A stretch of 64,000 bases of DNA from Lactarius indigo. Its lineage: Eukaryota > Basidiomycota > Agaricomycetes > Russulales > Russulaceae. Position 1 is the first letter of the stretch. The number at the start of each line of letters is the position of its first letter. Where the stretch lies: contig JAFKAC010000009.1 of NCBI GenBank assembly GCA_025766275.1, positions 1,612,001 through 1,676,000 of the forward strand. Direction: 5' to 3'. This document shows, in pieces, positions 46,125-58,518 of this stretch. A program made the translations under genes and the position numbers. The notes under the pieces are model-generated. The model was given only the letters and a program-made list of their open reading frames with translations. It made no database searches and was not told the DNA's origin.

Positions 46125-47570
46125 ATGCCTATTCGCCCGAGCCTTCGTCACTCCCTTGGGTTTATTGGCCTCTCCGCCCTCGTCTATCTGGCATTATCCT
46201 TTCGCGGTGCCCAGAAGTTGGACTATGTCCCTCCTTTCGGAAGTGAACCTGATGTCCGGATAGAACGGTCTACTCGAATCATTGCAGTCGGCGACTTGCA
46301 CGGAGACATAGGAAATGCTCAGAAGGTTCTTGAAATGGCGCGCGTTGTAGATTCTGATGGAAATTGGTCCGGTGAAGTGGACGTGTTTGTGCAGACGGGA
46401 GACATCATTGATCGGTGCGTAGTTGCGGTACTGGTACACAGTCGTATAACTAATGACCGGGTTCAGTGGCGACGACACGATTGAGTTGTTTGACTGGATG
46501 GAAGACCTCCGGTCGCAAGCCAAGGGTGCTGGTGGCCGAGTGCTATCTCATTTGGGAAACCACGAGTGGATGAACTCCATCGGTTAGCATTGATTCGCTC
46601 ATGGTCATATTTTATTCCCTAACTGATAACCTCCTCGCATATATAGGTGACTGGAGGTGCGTTGTTTAAATTGGTTTAGGTATCATACTAAGACCATCAG
46701 TTCAGGTATGTTCATGCAAGTGAGATCAAGACCTTTGGTGGTGTAGCCGCCCGGCAAGACATGCTCTCGACTGGTCGCATAGGACGTGCTTGGGCTGCAA
46801 ATTACACGACCACATCTCGTCTTCCTCTCCATCCCTCACTCGGCGACCCGAACGATGACTTCCCTCCCCCGGCTGATTCCGCAGCTGTCCGCTTGCTTGC
46901 ACCACTCTCCCACGCCGCTTATTCCTTTGTGCATGGGGGCCTCGCAGCAAGCTACCCGGGCCTCTCTCCGTTCCCGTCTGCCATCAATGACCTTGGACGT
47001 TCGCTACTGCACAAGTTGCAGCACCGGGTACAGCCACCGCCTCACCCACCCCACGCATACCCCCATTTGCCACCAAGCACGACTCGCGAGGAACACGCAC
47101 TGTTAGAAGCGGATGGCCCTCTGTGGTACCGTGGGTGGGCACTAGACGACGAAGCGAAGGTGTGCCGGACGGTCGACTCAGTACTAGAAAAGACGGGAAC
47201 CCGAAGGATGATAATGGGTCACACCCCGAATTTTGAGGTGCGTCGTTTTTTTTCCCAAACAAAGTAGAAGGTTAGTTACTAAATGTATTTTCCACAGAAA
47301 ATTGTTTCACGTTGCAATGGCAAGATAATTATTATCGATACAGGTGAGCACGTAATGCGACGCTCGCACGATAGAAGCATTAATGGAAAAAGTAAAGGTA
47401 TCTCGCATGCGTACGGTGGCGCATTGTCTGCGCTGAGCGTAGAATATACCCTAAAGCCCGTCTCATCCTCAGAGAAGAGGTGGAAGGAACAAGAAGTCGT
47501 GAAGGCGCTCTATGTAGACCACTTCGTGACGCTGGTCGATGAAGAACAAGACGTCTTCGGGGACATGTAG
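46125..47570 (+). CDS. Shewanella-like metallophosphatase
   Basis: Six exons (46125-46414, 46467-46582, 46647-46656, 46706-47237, 47298-47343, 47398-47570) encode 388 residues. The N-terminus has a hydrophobic signal anchor (SLGFIGLSALVYLALSF). Metal-site motifs of the PPP/calcineurin-like fold appear in order: VGDLHGDIG, QTGDIIDRGDD (across a splice), HLGNHEW, FVHGGLAASY, MGHTPNFE and SHAYGG. This set is typical of the bacterial-like Shelph phosphatases found in fungi, plants and protists, with Ser/Thr or Tyr phosphoprotein substrates. Exon 3 is a 10-base microexon. The last intron (54 bases) is in frame and stop-free. Confidence 0.9.
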
Positions 47571-49859
47571 AGTGTTTGCAGTACGCCAGGTTCTGGACAC
47601 CAACTTACACCTGCCGTCATATTTTCCTCGTTGACCTATCTCCAGCCGTTACGTTTACCCCTTACACGCTACGTCAGTTACCAGTGCGTGACCTATGGGG
47701 CCACCCCCGCTGTATACTAATACTGTGGTGTTATTACCTTCATTCTTTAGTCCAATTACAGAGACGAAAAATGTGATTGATGGTCTCCAGGAGTGTTTCA
47801 CAGCGGAACTCGTTTTTTCTGAGACGCTTGTGCAAGACTCGAAATTGGATTACGTCGTTGAATCACTCATCTTAAGCCCATAACTGTATTCGAACCGAAA
47901 GAAATCAAAGGAGGGGTACTGCTCAGTGCTCAGTGCTTTAAGTTGGAGCATATTGACCCTGGGTACCACACATACAGCCCGTGGCCATCGTGGAAGCAGT
48001 GGGATCTAGGAAGGCGCCGTTGCGACATGCGCAGGACGAATGTCCCAGTTTGCGTTGATGGACCCATTGCGTCCTGCTCCCAGCTTGTCCATTGTGATGG
48101 GTTCGACAAAGGTACGCTGGACTGTTGAGCAGAACGCCACCATTCGCGACAATAGTTGTTTCGATTGGCTTTTCGAGGCGATCGGAACTATTGATCTTGG
48201 ACGTGAGTGCTTCAGTTCCTCGTTTATTCGCCGAATAAATTATACTTCATCTCGGATCCCCTCTCTGCTCTGGACGCTCATGTGGGAGAGTCGGTCCTCA
48301 ACAATGTGCTCTAGATAGCAGTTTCGACGCTACGCGAATACTTGTTATGCATTCTCTCCATTCCCTGCCCGAGTCAGATCATATCTACTCTAATCCGTAC
48401 GAGTGGGTAGCTCTGTTTTTCATGAAGCCGCCAATGATAATCTCGCGCTGCTTGGGCCTTGTCCGGACCTTGCACGCGCGTTGAACGTTCAACCGCCATT
48501 CAAAGACCCATCTCTGCCATCATGTAGTTCTCTAATATCCGCACAGACAGACCCCCACTACTTGCGAGGGAAAATTTGCCAAGGAGAAAAGTGCCTCAGA
48601 AAAGGGATGGTCCTCAATAAACCTAGCTCTCTAAATCAACGGGGGCGTGCTCTTAGGGTCTCGAGTGAAGTCGAACGTAGTATTGTCTCCGTCTTCTGTG
48701 GCTAGGAGGTTGGGGAGAACAATGACTCGATGGGTGCACCCATCCTCCGCATATATGAAGACAGAGACATTTTTCAAGACGATTTGTAGTTTGGCGCCGT
48801 ATGAACAGCCGTCATCAGATTTGAGGTTGGGCTTGAAGCATGAGCAGAGGCGGGCCTGCACAGGCCAGATAGACCCGAGAACTCGATAACTCTAGTCTGG
48901 TTCTCACGCGGCCAGTTGTGAGAGGCCAATTCCAGATTATGCAGTCTCCTCACCCGAATCTTGCTTGTCCAACTCAGAGATTAGCCAGCCAGGAAGTTGC
49001 CCCAGCTTTGGTCGCCTTATATCTTGGTGGTTGTTGATGAATATCGACGAAGGTGAAATTTTTGCAGCTCCGACTCACCAGTCCTCACCGGTCCGGCCTT
49101 GGGCCGCCCAAGATGTTTACCACATCACCGAAGGCGAGTTCAGGTCTTCCTGGAGCCCATGAGATCAAAGAGGTGGTCTGTATGCATGAATAAAATAGCA
49201 GCTATGGTCGGGGTATCACCAACATTCAACATGATTCAGCGCTCGTACCCGATAGCATCTACAGCAACTTCAATGCACAATCCATACCGCTGTCTAATAA
49301 TGCTGCCAAGCTGGTTACAAGCCAGTGCCATCTAGTGCATGGTGAACAGAAACAGTAGGGATAACGGATCAGAAAACACATCGCACAATGCGTGCTTTGC
49401 TGGACAGACTTGGAGGGAACGGCGGGAATCACCAAGTGAAGCCTGGACTTTGGCGGTGGCGGGTGTTGGCTCACGACGCTAGTACCGTCTCACAGTAGCA
49501 ATACGATGACGCGTGTTGTCACCAGTTATGCTAGGTCTCAAAGATCTCAACTCTAGTTGTTCCAGTGGCACGTCTAGCTTTAATAACGACAAATCAACGT
49601 TGACCCACTTCAAGGCCTTCTAGTAACTCCAGCACCTGGGCGTTTCTACTCTGCTCTTGCGTTTCCCAGCTGTTCTGGCTTGCTACGGCCACCTTACCCG
49701 ACACTCCTTCACAAGTCGGAGGGGGTTGGCTGACATGCACCGCCTTAGAGACAGTGATTGGAGCGAAGATGCGTCAAGGAGAATCTTGTCGTGACCCACC
49801 CTTGGCGCTCGGCACTCAGGATGCACGGGGTGGCGGTCACACCTCTACGGTCCCCAAAG
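47571..49859. other. 2.3 kb without a supported gene
   Basis: Lies between the phosphatase gene and its decayed copy. Short open frames are scattered on both strands without motifs or splice pattern. A faintly protein-like stretch near 49040-49160 on the plus strand might be a relic. It may be the remainder of the duplicated segment after decay. Confidence 0.35.
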
Positions 49860-50675
49860 TTATGGTCGTATTTTTCCCTAGCAGAAGTTGATGGCTTTCC
49901 CGCATATATAAAGTACGTTTTTCATACTGGTTTAATATTCATACTGAGAGAATCTGCCCAGTTATAGTGTGATCGAGACCTTTAGTGTCGCTGCGCGGCA
50001 AATATGCTCTAGACTGGCTGCGTATAACGTGCCAGGGCTGCAAATTACACGACCACGTCTCTTCTTCCTCTTCATCCCTTACTCGGCGATTCGAACGATA
50101 ACTTCTTCCACCATCTGATTCCGCGGCTGTCCGCTTGTCTGCGCTACTCTCATGCCGTTTATTCCTTTATGCACAGGGGCGCCGCGTACAACCGCCGCCT
50201 CACCCTCCCAACGCATGTCCCAGGTTACCACCAGGCGCGACCCGCGAGGAACATGGAGTATTGGAATGACCTTCTGCCGTGTCGTGGGTGGGCACTAGAC
50301 GACGGTCGATCCAGGACCAAAAAAGACGGGGACTCGAAGGATGATAATGGCCCACCTTAAATTTTGAGGGGTGTTGTTTTTCGCCGAAACAAAGTTGAAG
50401 GTTACAATCTGCCACAGAAAATCGTATCATGCTGTAACGGCAAGATGATTACTATCAATACTGGTGAGCATGTACTGCGACACTCGGACGATAAGAAGCA
50501 CTGATGGGAAAATCAAAGAGATTTCACATGCGTGCGCTGGCGCGCTGTCTGTGCTGAGCGTATTATTTGGTCTCGTCCTCGGAGAAGAAGTGGAGGAAAC
50601 GTGCAGCTGTGACGGCGCTTTATGTTGACCATTCCGTGATGCTGGCCGACGAAGAACGGACTTCTAGAGTGTAGG
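49860..50675 (+). pseudogene. Decayed partial copy of the Shewanella-like phosphatase
   Basis: This stretch aligns along its length with 46600-47575, from inside the intron before the 10-base exon to just past the stop codon. Shared landmarks include GGGCTGCAAATTACACGACC, GGGTGGGCACTAGACGACG, GGATGATAATGG, ACTGGTGAGCATGTA and CGGAGAAGAAGTGGAGG. It carries many substitutions, indels and stops, and cannot code. It still contains counterparts of the parent's introns, so it arose by DNA duplication and not by retrocopying. The first two exons have no visible counterpart. Confidence 0.88.
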
Positions 50676-50911
50676 TGTCGTATCGCTAACTTACTGATGC
50701 AATTCAAAGCCAGACTTGCGTTCTTCGAACCATTTTCAATTCTGTTTAATTTTGTCAGAGCGGAACCAAACCGTGCTTAAGGCGCCGCAAATAGTGACGT
50801 CATAGCATACTCGTCGTGCGACCAAGTTAGGGGTCTCCAGGTATAAATTTTGGTCCGCTTCGCCATAAACCCTATCATTTCGCTCCTGTCCAGACGAGTC
50901 GTATTTGTTGA

Positions 50912-52257
50912 ATGTTCAAGATATTTTCCACTAATCATAGGCGTCCCTCGGCACCCACCCATATGAATCGTTCCACGAATAATTCTTGCCAAGAAACCTT
51001 CCCCGGAGGACCGTCCCCTGACTACCAAACCACTGAGATACAACACCAGGCGACTTTGGCCTCGGGAGGATCAAATTCTCAAACACTAGGCAGAACACCA
51101 GGAAACACTAATAGGCCGCCTCCAGAGGGGGTCGACGTGGTTCCTGGGCATTCAGTGGTTTCGCGTCAGCCGGATTTCCCCAGCGTTCAGTCGACCGGAA
51201 ATACTTTATCGGGGCCACCACCCCAGCCAGCTCAATACTCCGACATTGAGGACAAGCGGTCGCCTGTCCGCGGTTCCCAGTTGGAGCCCTCCAGCGCATC
51301 TGTGGCTACAGATTCCAAGCCGATCCTCCACGTCAAGTCTACAAGTGAGGATTCGGGGTATCTTTCTCGTGGGCCGTCAGATGCCGTTCAACCACGCCCC
51401 GAAAATCCTTCTTCGGCCTCCCCACAAGCGCCAGTGGCATTGGCCACCGCCGGGGGAGACGCACAGCGCTCTGCTTCCCTCGTGTCCCGCCGCACGAACG
51501 GCAGCGCATTTGCCAATGGCGCGGCGGCTACTACGACCAACCCTCCTGATGTGGACCCTAGCCTACAGAAACGTGCGGCAAGCGCAGAGGACGAGCTCAA
51601 GCCGCGAGACAAGGCGGTGATCAGCAAGGAAGAGAGTACGTTCCTCGCTCGCACGTGCAGTGGGCGTATATGATTAACCCGTGGTGGCACAGAGGGCGTT
51701 GGACGAAGACTCTCGAAAATCATACGGAGCGAGGCCAAGGCGGAGAAAGCTGCCCTGGATGTCGCGCTCGGGGAGCTCGCAGAGATCCAGAAACTTCAGA
51801 AAGCTTCTGTCAAGGTACGGCCCCCCCAAAAGGAGACCATTTCCGCCCTTGTGGGTCCTGTACTTTTTCTAATTACGATTCCCCCACAGGAGGAGGCCGA
51901 GTCTCACACCAGACACTCACGCGCGCTAAGTGACGCGCACAAAGCGGAAATGAACGTGCTCATCGCGCGTACCGCAAACGAGCGCGAACAGGCGGGCCTA
52001 CGGGCCGCAGGGGAGGAGCTCGAGGCGTGCCGCAAGCACGCGCGCGAGACGACAGACATGCTCCGTGATAAGATGCAGGAGATTGAACGGCTCAGGGTTT
52101 ACAAGGGCGTGGACGACCGGGAGCGCGCGGTCAAGGTGAAGAGCCTCGTTGGACAAGTGAGCTCACACGTCGCCTTTGGGGTCGAGGATAACTACTAACG
52201 GGTCCCGGTGGTTTCACCCAGCAGGGAAAGCTTAGCAGATTCGTACGATCGACATGA
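50912..52257 (+). CDS. Hypothetical coiled-coil protein, 382 aa
   Basis: Four exons (50912-51635, 51693-51814, 51890-52156, 52222-52257), all in phase. The first 240 residues are low-complexity and rich in Ser, Pro and Gln. From about residue 245 a long heptad-like helix begins (IIRSEAKAEKAALDVALGEL, AHKAEMNVLIARTANEREQA, CRKHARETTDMLRDKMQEIE). The short final exon adds QGKLSRFVRST. A filament, scaffold or tethering role would fit the shape, but I recognise no family. Confidence 0.72.
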
Positions 52258-52440
52258 ACATTCCAAACCAACGTCCAAATGCGAATTAATTTTTTCTGGG
52301 TACTGTATCATTCGGCTCCCACTCCGTTCGACTTGGAGACCAATTCCATGAACATTCTACGATCTTGTAAAGTCGCATGTAATCTATTATAGCACGTAAT
52401 AAGTACATAAAGTGAGAAATTATACATACGAATCTAGTCT

Positions 52441-54746
52441 CTATTCGCTGTCAGGAGAGGCGAGGAGTGGGCGTTCTTCGAGTGATCGAGCCTTATATTT
52501 CCTCACCAGGCGCGACGTAAGAGCCCCGTCACCCAACTCCACAACTTCTTCTACGATATAATACCCACCGATCTTGGGTAGTAAGATGATCCAGACATAG
52601 TAATACAAGGCGCAGAGCTGACAACAGGTTTCTTAACTCAGGCAGGTTTGTTGTACGAACACCACTCACCAGAAGTAGGCCGATGCCAACAACAAGGTAC
52701 CTACTCTCCCCAGGACAGGTCACGGTCAGCGTTCAACGCGCATGATTGAAAAGAAGGGACGGAGGACACGCACGTCGCATACCAGAAGGAGACATCGGCT
52801 TGTCCATCCTCTGGTGGTACCCTTCGGAGAGCGCTCCATCAGTCACATTATCCATTCTACGATGCACGGCATACACACCATGGCATCACAAGAAGGAATA
52901 CACATTTGAGAAGCCACAGGACGACCACAATGTTCCACACTTGGAACGGGGACTTGGGCAATTCTTCTCTGGCGCGTCGAGCGCGAAGCCTCCATAACCC
53001 TATAGCGGTTGCGGCATCGAAAACCTGCAAAAAAAAGCACAAAATTGATTTTGAGATATAACAAAAGTGTGGGTCCTAGACGTACTAAATGAGGATACGA
53101 CGCGAGGTCAAGAGTGAAGTTGAAGGCGTCGCGTGCGGGAAGCGCGGATATAACCAAAACGGTGAGCGCGTATTTGAGCGCGACAGGTCCGAGGGGTGTC
53201 CCGAAGGGCCGAGTGGACGCGAAGAAAGTAGCGTAGGGAAGGAGGCCTTGGCGAGCGACTTCGCGCAGGACACGCGCTTGACCGACCGTCTGCACAGGTT
53301 ATCAGATGTCGCAGAGAAAACGAGGCGACGAAAAATGACACCCACAACAGCGATCTATTTGTTAATCGATACGTTAGCATAAAATTTACGGGTAGATTGA
53401 AAAATTTGCTGACGATGTTGCCCACACAGCTGAACGCGACTAGGACCGGAAGGATCTTGGAGGCCCAATGTTTACCGAACACATGCTCAAAAAACAGCCC
53501 CCCCACGAGTTGTCCGGAACCCTTGATTTCGTCGAGCGGTATCGCGGAGATGTAGGCGACGTTCACGGTGAGAAAGAGTACCGTTACGATTCCGATAGAG
53601 ATGAGCCCAGCATTTCGGGCTGTGCGTGCAGGGCTTTTTCCTTTTACTTCCCCGAGTACATTGAAAGCGTTGGACCAGCCGATGTATGCGAAATTCGTCT
53701 TGACAAGAGCTGTCGCGAGCGCATTGGGATTGGTAGAGCTCCCTTCCCAGACGTTGTGAAAGTTTGCGAACGGATCAGAGATGCGAGTGAAACCCGCCAA
53801 AACGGCAACGCCCGTGACAGCGATACTATGAAGTATGATTGAGTTTATATTGACGCTTCCCGAGTAAAATAAAGACCAACAATACAAGCGAGAGTACTTT
53901 GAAAATACCCAGCACGTTTACGGCCCTCAGTGACCATTTGGTGGAAGCCGCGACAACTACGGTTAGGATAAGACAGCAACGCGAAAGAAATAATGAATTT
54001 GCCCGACCTCCCACGCTGAACGTAGCCACGCCAAGCGCTACCACAGTTTGATTATAGTCTGTGACTGGGAGGTCGAATAGAGAGAGAGTATATTGCGCAA
54101 ATACGACTGAATTGGTGGCACTGAAACTAGTCGCGAGTGAATGTTACGTGGGTGAGCCCAGTACCCCGAGAGAATATACGTACGAGAGAAGTACAGCGAT
54201 CATGGCAAATGCAATTGGAACAAGGAACCTCGGGCGAGGGTAAGCCTGTTCAAGGAACACCACCTCCGCGCCAGACCGTCCGGGAAAGAAGCTCGCAAGT
54301 TCGGCGAAGGAAAGCAGCGTAACTAGACAAAGAGCGGATTAACAAGCAGCACGCGCCAGGGGCAATTAGCTCGCAAGGATCTCACCAAGCGCAAGCACTG
54401 GAGCGATGGCCCAGAAAGATAGCGACAGCCCGATGGAACCGACGGAATTCAGGACGACGCCAGGTACGGAGAATATCCCGGATCCGAGTAGTTGCCCGAG
54501 ATTCAGCATCACAGCGGATAGCAATGTTACTTCATGACCTAAGGGGTTGACCTGCAGACGACGAACGACTCGCTCGGTTACTGGCAGGTGGAAAAAGAGG
54601 CAAACGCATACCTTCTCTACAGGTGCACCAGGAGCCGTTGTATGATTCGTATCGTCGGTGGAAGAATCCAAGGCAGGTTGGACCTCAACACCTATGGAAG
54701 CTTTCACGGCAGTAGCATTAGTTGTCAGTGCATTGCCTGGCGACAT
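52441..54746 (-). CDS. Amino-acid permease, methionine-permease (MUP)-like
   Basis: About eleven exons between 54746 and 52441 encode an APC-superfamily transporter of roughly 580 residues. The Gly-rich first helix reads LNLGQLLGSGIFSVPG. Later landmarks are AELASFFPGRSGAEVVFLEQ, STKWSLRAVNVLGIFKVLSL, FAYIGWSNAFNVLGEVKG, GQARVLREVARQGLLPYA, PFGTPLGPVALKYALT and KCVFLLVMPWVPPEDGQADV. The tail is cytosolic (SRLVRKYKARSLEERPLL). This matches the fungal MUP1/MUP3 group, proton-coupled permeases of the plasma membrane, but substrate is inferred. An apparent frame conflict near 53855 disappears when the donor GTTGGT is used (giving SLVFIAVTGVAVLAG). Intron 1 (60 bases) is in frame and stop-free. 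Confidence 0.88.
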
Positions 54747-54983
54747 GGGTGGAAGTTGAAAGATGAGAGTTGCATGATGGCGTAGTATGAGGGAGGATTA
54801 CAAAGAAGAATGTGTCATTCACAGAGCTAATTGCGACTGAGCCCTCGACCCCAGATGGATATAATACGGTCCGGTCTTCCGTAGTGGGTATGACATCATC
54901 AATAGATTAGGTTTTATGCTACGGTCCAACGTGGTCCATGAAGGAACGTAATTGTCAGCGGTGCCAGCACCCTCGCACTAAGC

Positions 54984-56184
54984 CTAGTTCCCTGCCGCAG
55001 ACACACAACTCGAGTGCTGCGTTTCACAAGCCGACACTGTCAAGTCGCCCTTGTTGCCTGAAGAATTGGCAGCATCGGCGCACTTGTTCTTTTGCACATC
55101 ACTGTCCGGGATGGATTAGCGTGTGTTCTCACCCCCCCGTTTCAAAAGTCGATGACGTACCACGACCGCGTGAGGGCGTTGGCCAAGTTCTGGAAAGCCG
55201 CATTATTCTGTACTTGGAACTGCCCATTCGCGAGCTTCGTCACAGCGGGCGCGGGGGATCCGAGTGAGCCGGTGAATGCTTGAAGGTTGTTTCCTGTGTT
55301 AGAGGTGTTGTTGCCTTTGGTGGAAGACTTCGACTGTTGTTGTGTGCACCCGTTGTTAGTAGGGGTCGTTGTGGGACTCTGGAGAACGGTCAGATAAAGA
55401 ATGAATAAGAGTATATGGCACAAACCGTCGACGTCTGAGTCTGCGTGCCGCTGGTCGTGGGCGTAGTGGTAGTGCCTTGGTCGTTACTTCCCTTGGCGTT
55501 GTTTCCCTGAGGATTCACCTTGTTGTTTTCGCAGAAAGGTTGGGTGTTTGCTTGAGATCCTTTCTTGACTGACGTTGAGCCCTTGGCCGGGTCAAAGAAC
55601 AGATTAGGGTCGTTTGCTGGGTCCTGCTTCTGGACGAGGCAGTTGAGTTCAGGGTGTTTGGGAGCTTTCTGGCAAAAGACAGAGTTTCGAGGAGTTTCAG
55701 GATTGGTAGAGAAGTCCTAGAGATTTTTTGTTTTACAAAAGTCTATCCTGGAACCTCCATTTGGAAAACATACCGGAACCGTGTTCTTCTCAGCCTGGCG
55801 ATACTCCTTCGCGAGAGCGAGCATTTTCGCTTGCGTCGCAGCATCGAACTGTTTGCTCTGGTCTGGTCTACTAGTTAGTGAAAACATATATTTCACGAGG
55901 GACCATAGCACACCGATGATCTGATCCGCCATATCCTGTTGTGTGCACTCGCCCTGCGCCGCAAGGAGAGGGGTGATCGCCGCGCCTGCGAGGACACCAC
56001 AAACCTGACCTGGGCAGGCATTACTGAGGTCGGTGATCACCTGGGGGTGTTCCTGCCCAAAACGACGGGGATTTAACAAGACGGCCTTGCCATCCCTTTC
56101 TGCCCAGACTATGCGTCCAAGTGTGAGGTCGGAAAGGGACAGAGTGACCAATAAAGTGAGTGAGAGAACGGCTCCGTTCAACAT
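54984..56184 (-). CDS. Secreted Agaricomycete protein, Gln/Asn/Thr-rich, 327 aa
   Basis: Five exons (56184-55912, 55857-55774, 55716-55426, 55378-55161, 55101-54984). The N-terminus MLNGAVLSLTLLVTLSLSD is a signal peptide. A Cys-containing domain (ACPGQVCGVLAGAAITPLL, EYRQAEKNTVP, DFSTNPETPRNSVFCQKAP, DPANDPNLFFDPA) is followed by a Thr/Asn-rich linker and a second conserved part (LQAFTGSLGSPAPAVT, LANALTRSCDVQKNKCAD). The same order is found in a widespread mushroom secreted family of unknown function. No membrane anchor is visible after the signal peptide. Confidence 0.82.
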
Positions 56185-57589
56185 TTTGAAATAGCAGGAA
56201 AGCGACAGGGGTTATACGGCGAAGTGTGACTGACGAAAGGGTAGGAAAGTGAACCACGTGTGGACAGTGAAATGAAGTGAACGAGAGGACTAGAAACCGA
56301 TCAACGGCACTTGCAAGTTGGATCGTTCGAAGGAAAGTGATCTGAGGAGCATAGGTGCCTTTGGACGAGTCTTTATACCCAGGTAAGTCGCGGCAAGAAT
56401 ATGGAAGGGCTTTTGTCTCTGAGGTGTTCTCCCATTCGGACCCGCCAGTTGTTTGGTAGTGGGAGGTCCGTAACATCACGACGGTCGCCCGAGGTTCATA
56501 GAGACCATAGCGATTGCAAACTGAGCCTCACCACCAGTACGACTTACCTGCAGAATCCGGGGCATATGTAGGTATCCAGGCACTCTCGTAGCTCCAGACT
56601 CCTGCACCAAGCGATATCGCGCAAACGAAGGCAGCCGACTCGTTACGGGGATAAGAGGTATGAGTCGAGAAACCGACGCGAAGTTAGTGGACACCAAAAC
56701 AATACCCCAAGCTTGCCTGATGAACTGACAATTGAATTTAATACCGTAACAAAGAGCGAACCGTGTGAAACGAAGCGACGTTAGGAGAACAATACCATTC
56801 TCAGGCAGCCAGAGTCAGGCTGATCCAGCCTCGCCGCCTGCTTGAATCACAAAGGTTGGAACTTGGTCGCCGTCGCACACATGCGCGTCGATTAATCGGA
56901 AAAAGTGAGGTATAACCCCATACGAGTCGTGGTGGATATTACAGTAATTTTCAGGCTACAACAATAGCTTCTCAACTTCAACTTCCGGGGATCGGCCATT
57001 TACAGTAGCAAGCGTGTCTTGGGGCACATGACGCATTAGCGCCATTGACAATGCAGAGCGACTCAAGACAGTAGGCGACTCAATGACTCTCACTCGGCAG
57101 CCTAATAATTGACGTAACACATATCCTGTACGTGTCCTGCTGGGAGGGTACCAATGCGCTCTGATCGTATCGCCGCGGGAGCATCGGACTTCATTGGTCT
57201 ACGGCCGATATAGATTGTCAGATATCGCCATCAGGTCAGAATGGTGTTGTAGATCCCCACGGAGGAAAGGTTCACGTGCAGGGTAGACTTGACAAGGACC
57301 GTTGACAGCGGGACCGTCGGTAGCGACGCGAGTTTTATGAACTACCCCTCAATATCGCGGCCGCGCACTTGCAAATGCGCCGCTTCGTGGACTGTCGTAA
57401 GGCAGCAGCAATTACCCCCCCAAAACATCGTGGCGAACATGCGTAATAGGTGGCAAGCGATAATTCCGCACCAACTCGTCAGTTGATGACAACCAAAAAA
57501 AATTGCAACAGAAGGATGGGGAAAAGGTTTTAGACGGTCTTCACGTAGTTACACGCGTCATTTCTAGGGTGAGTTCCTTCTACTCCAAC
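56185..57589. other. Intergenic 1.4 kb, nothing recognised
   Basis: Contains the promoter of the secreted-protein gene on the left and the 3' end of COX4 on the right. No supported gene, tRNA or repeat. Confidence 0.4.
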
Positions 57590-58227
57590 TTAATGTCCAT
57601 GTGCGTGCGCATCCGCGGGTTCCTGAGGGGCAACTTCTGACACAACTGGGGCGTCAGGTGCAAACTCGATAGCATATGCTGTAAAACATGTCAGAACACG
57701 CGGATAGGCGAAAAAATGAAGATTTAAAATTACGCACCAGAACCGCATTCGGGGCACCTCGAGGGTTTCTCGGTGGTTACACGGAACCACAGAACGTCAT
57801 GGGAATCAGCGGGTGAACCTGTGCACCCCACGATGCGCTCAGTGTCCTTACAGAGCAAAAAAAAAAAAGATGAGAAAGTTTCACGGTGAGGTAGAAAGTA
57901 CTGAACACCGACAGCTGAGAAAACCTTAATGGGGTCAGCAAGAGTGCCGAGGCGACTCGAGTCCAAGGGCTCGAGGTCGAAAACGTCTACTCCCTCCAAC
58001 AGACCGAGGACCTGCACACGGTCCAAACCAGTAGACTGAGACCCGTCGGTAGGGGTTTCTCCGGGTTTTGCTCCAACACCATAAATTGATGGTGCAGCAG
58101 CGTGGTGGTCGTCTGAGCGACGAAGGGCACTGGAGGAAATGGCGCGAAGTGCGAAAGAGGGGCGCACAACGCTGGTACGCGCAGCGAGGACGGAAGAGCG
58201 AGCAGTGCGCAGTGCGACGTGCAGCAT
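57590..58227 (-). CDS. COX4: Cytochrome c oxidase subunit 4 (mammalian 5B type)
   Basis: Three exons (58227-57925, 57846-57738, 57678-57590) encode 166 residues. The N-terminus is a mitochondrial presequence (MLHVALRTARSSVLAARTSV). The conserved core reads GAKPGETPTDGSQSTGLDR, LEGVDVFDLEPLDSSRLGT and the zinc site VGCTGSPADSHDVLWF with CPECGS, supplying Cys, His, Cys, Cys. The protein is a nuclear-encoded subunit on the matrix side of complex IV. Intron 1 contains a 12-base poly-T tract on the sense strand. The His-rich C-terminus (DAHAHGH) is also seen in yeast Cox4. Confidence 0.95.
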
Positions 58228-58518
58228 GGCTATTCGAAGGGGTTGGGGACGACGGTGTTCGGCGGATTGTGAGGGGCTGTCACTGCAAGTCGCGAATTGT
58301 CACACTTGTGACACATGTCACCGCCGTCACTGGGTCACATCTGCACTCTTGTTGGCAGTTGTTGCCGTCACTATCATAATATTTTAAATATTACAACGAA
58401 AGACAAATAGAGAACATTGTGAACTCTGCGTCGCAGAGTTATAAAACTAGTTGGAAAAAGTAACTACAAGGCTGGTTGTCCAAACCATCCGGGTATACCG
58501 TGCTGAGTATAAGTAAAT

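Noticed and set aside
53840..53870. Apparent frame break in the amino-acid permease
   Set aside because: The donor GTTGGT, two bases into a codon, restores SLVFIAVTGVAVLAG, so an ordinary intron explains it.
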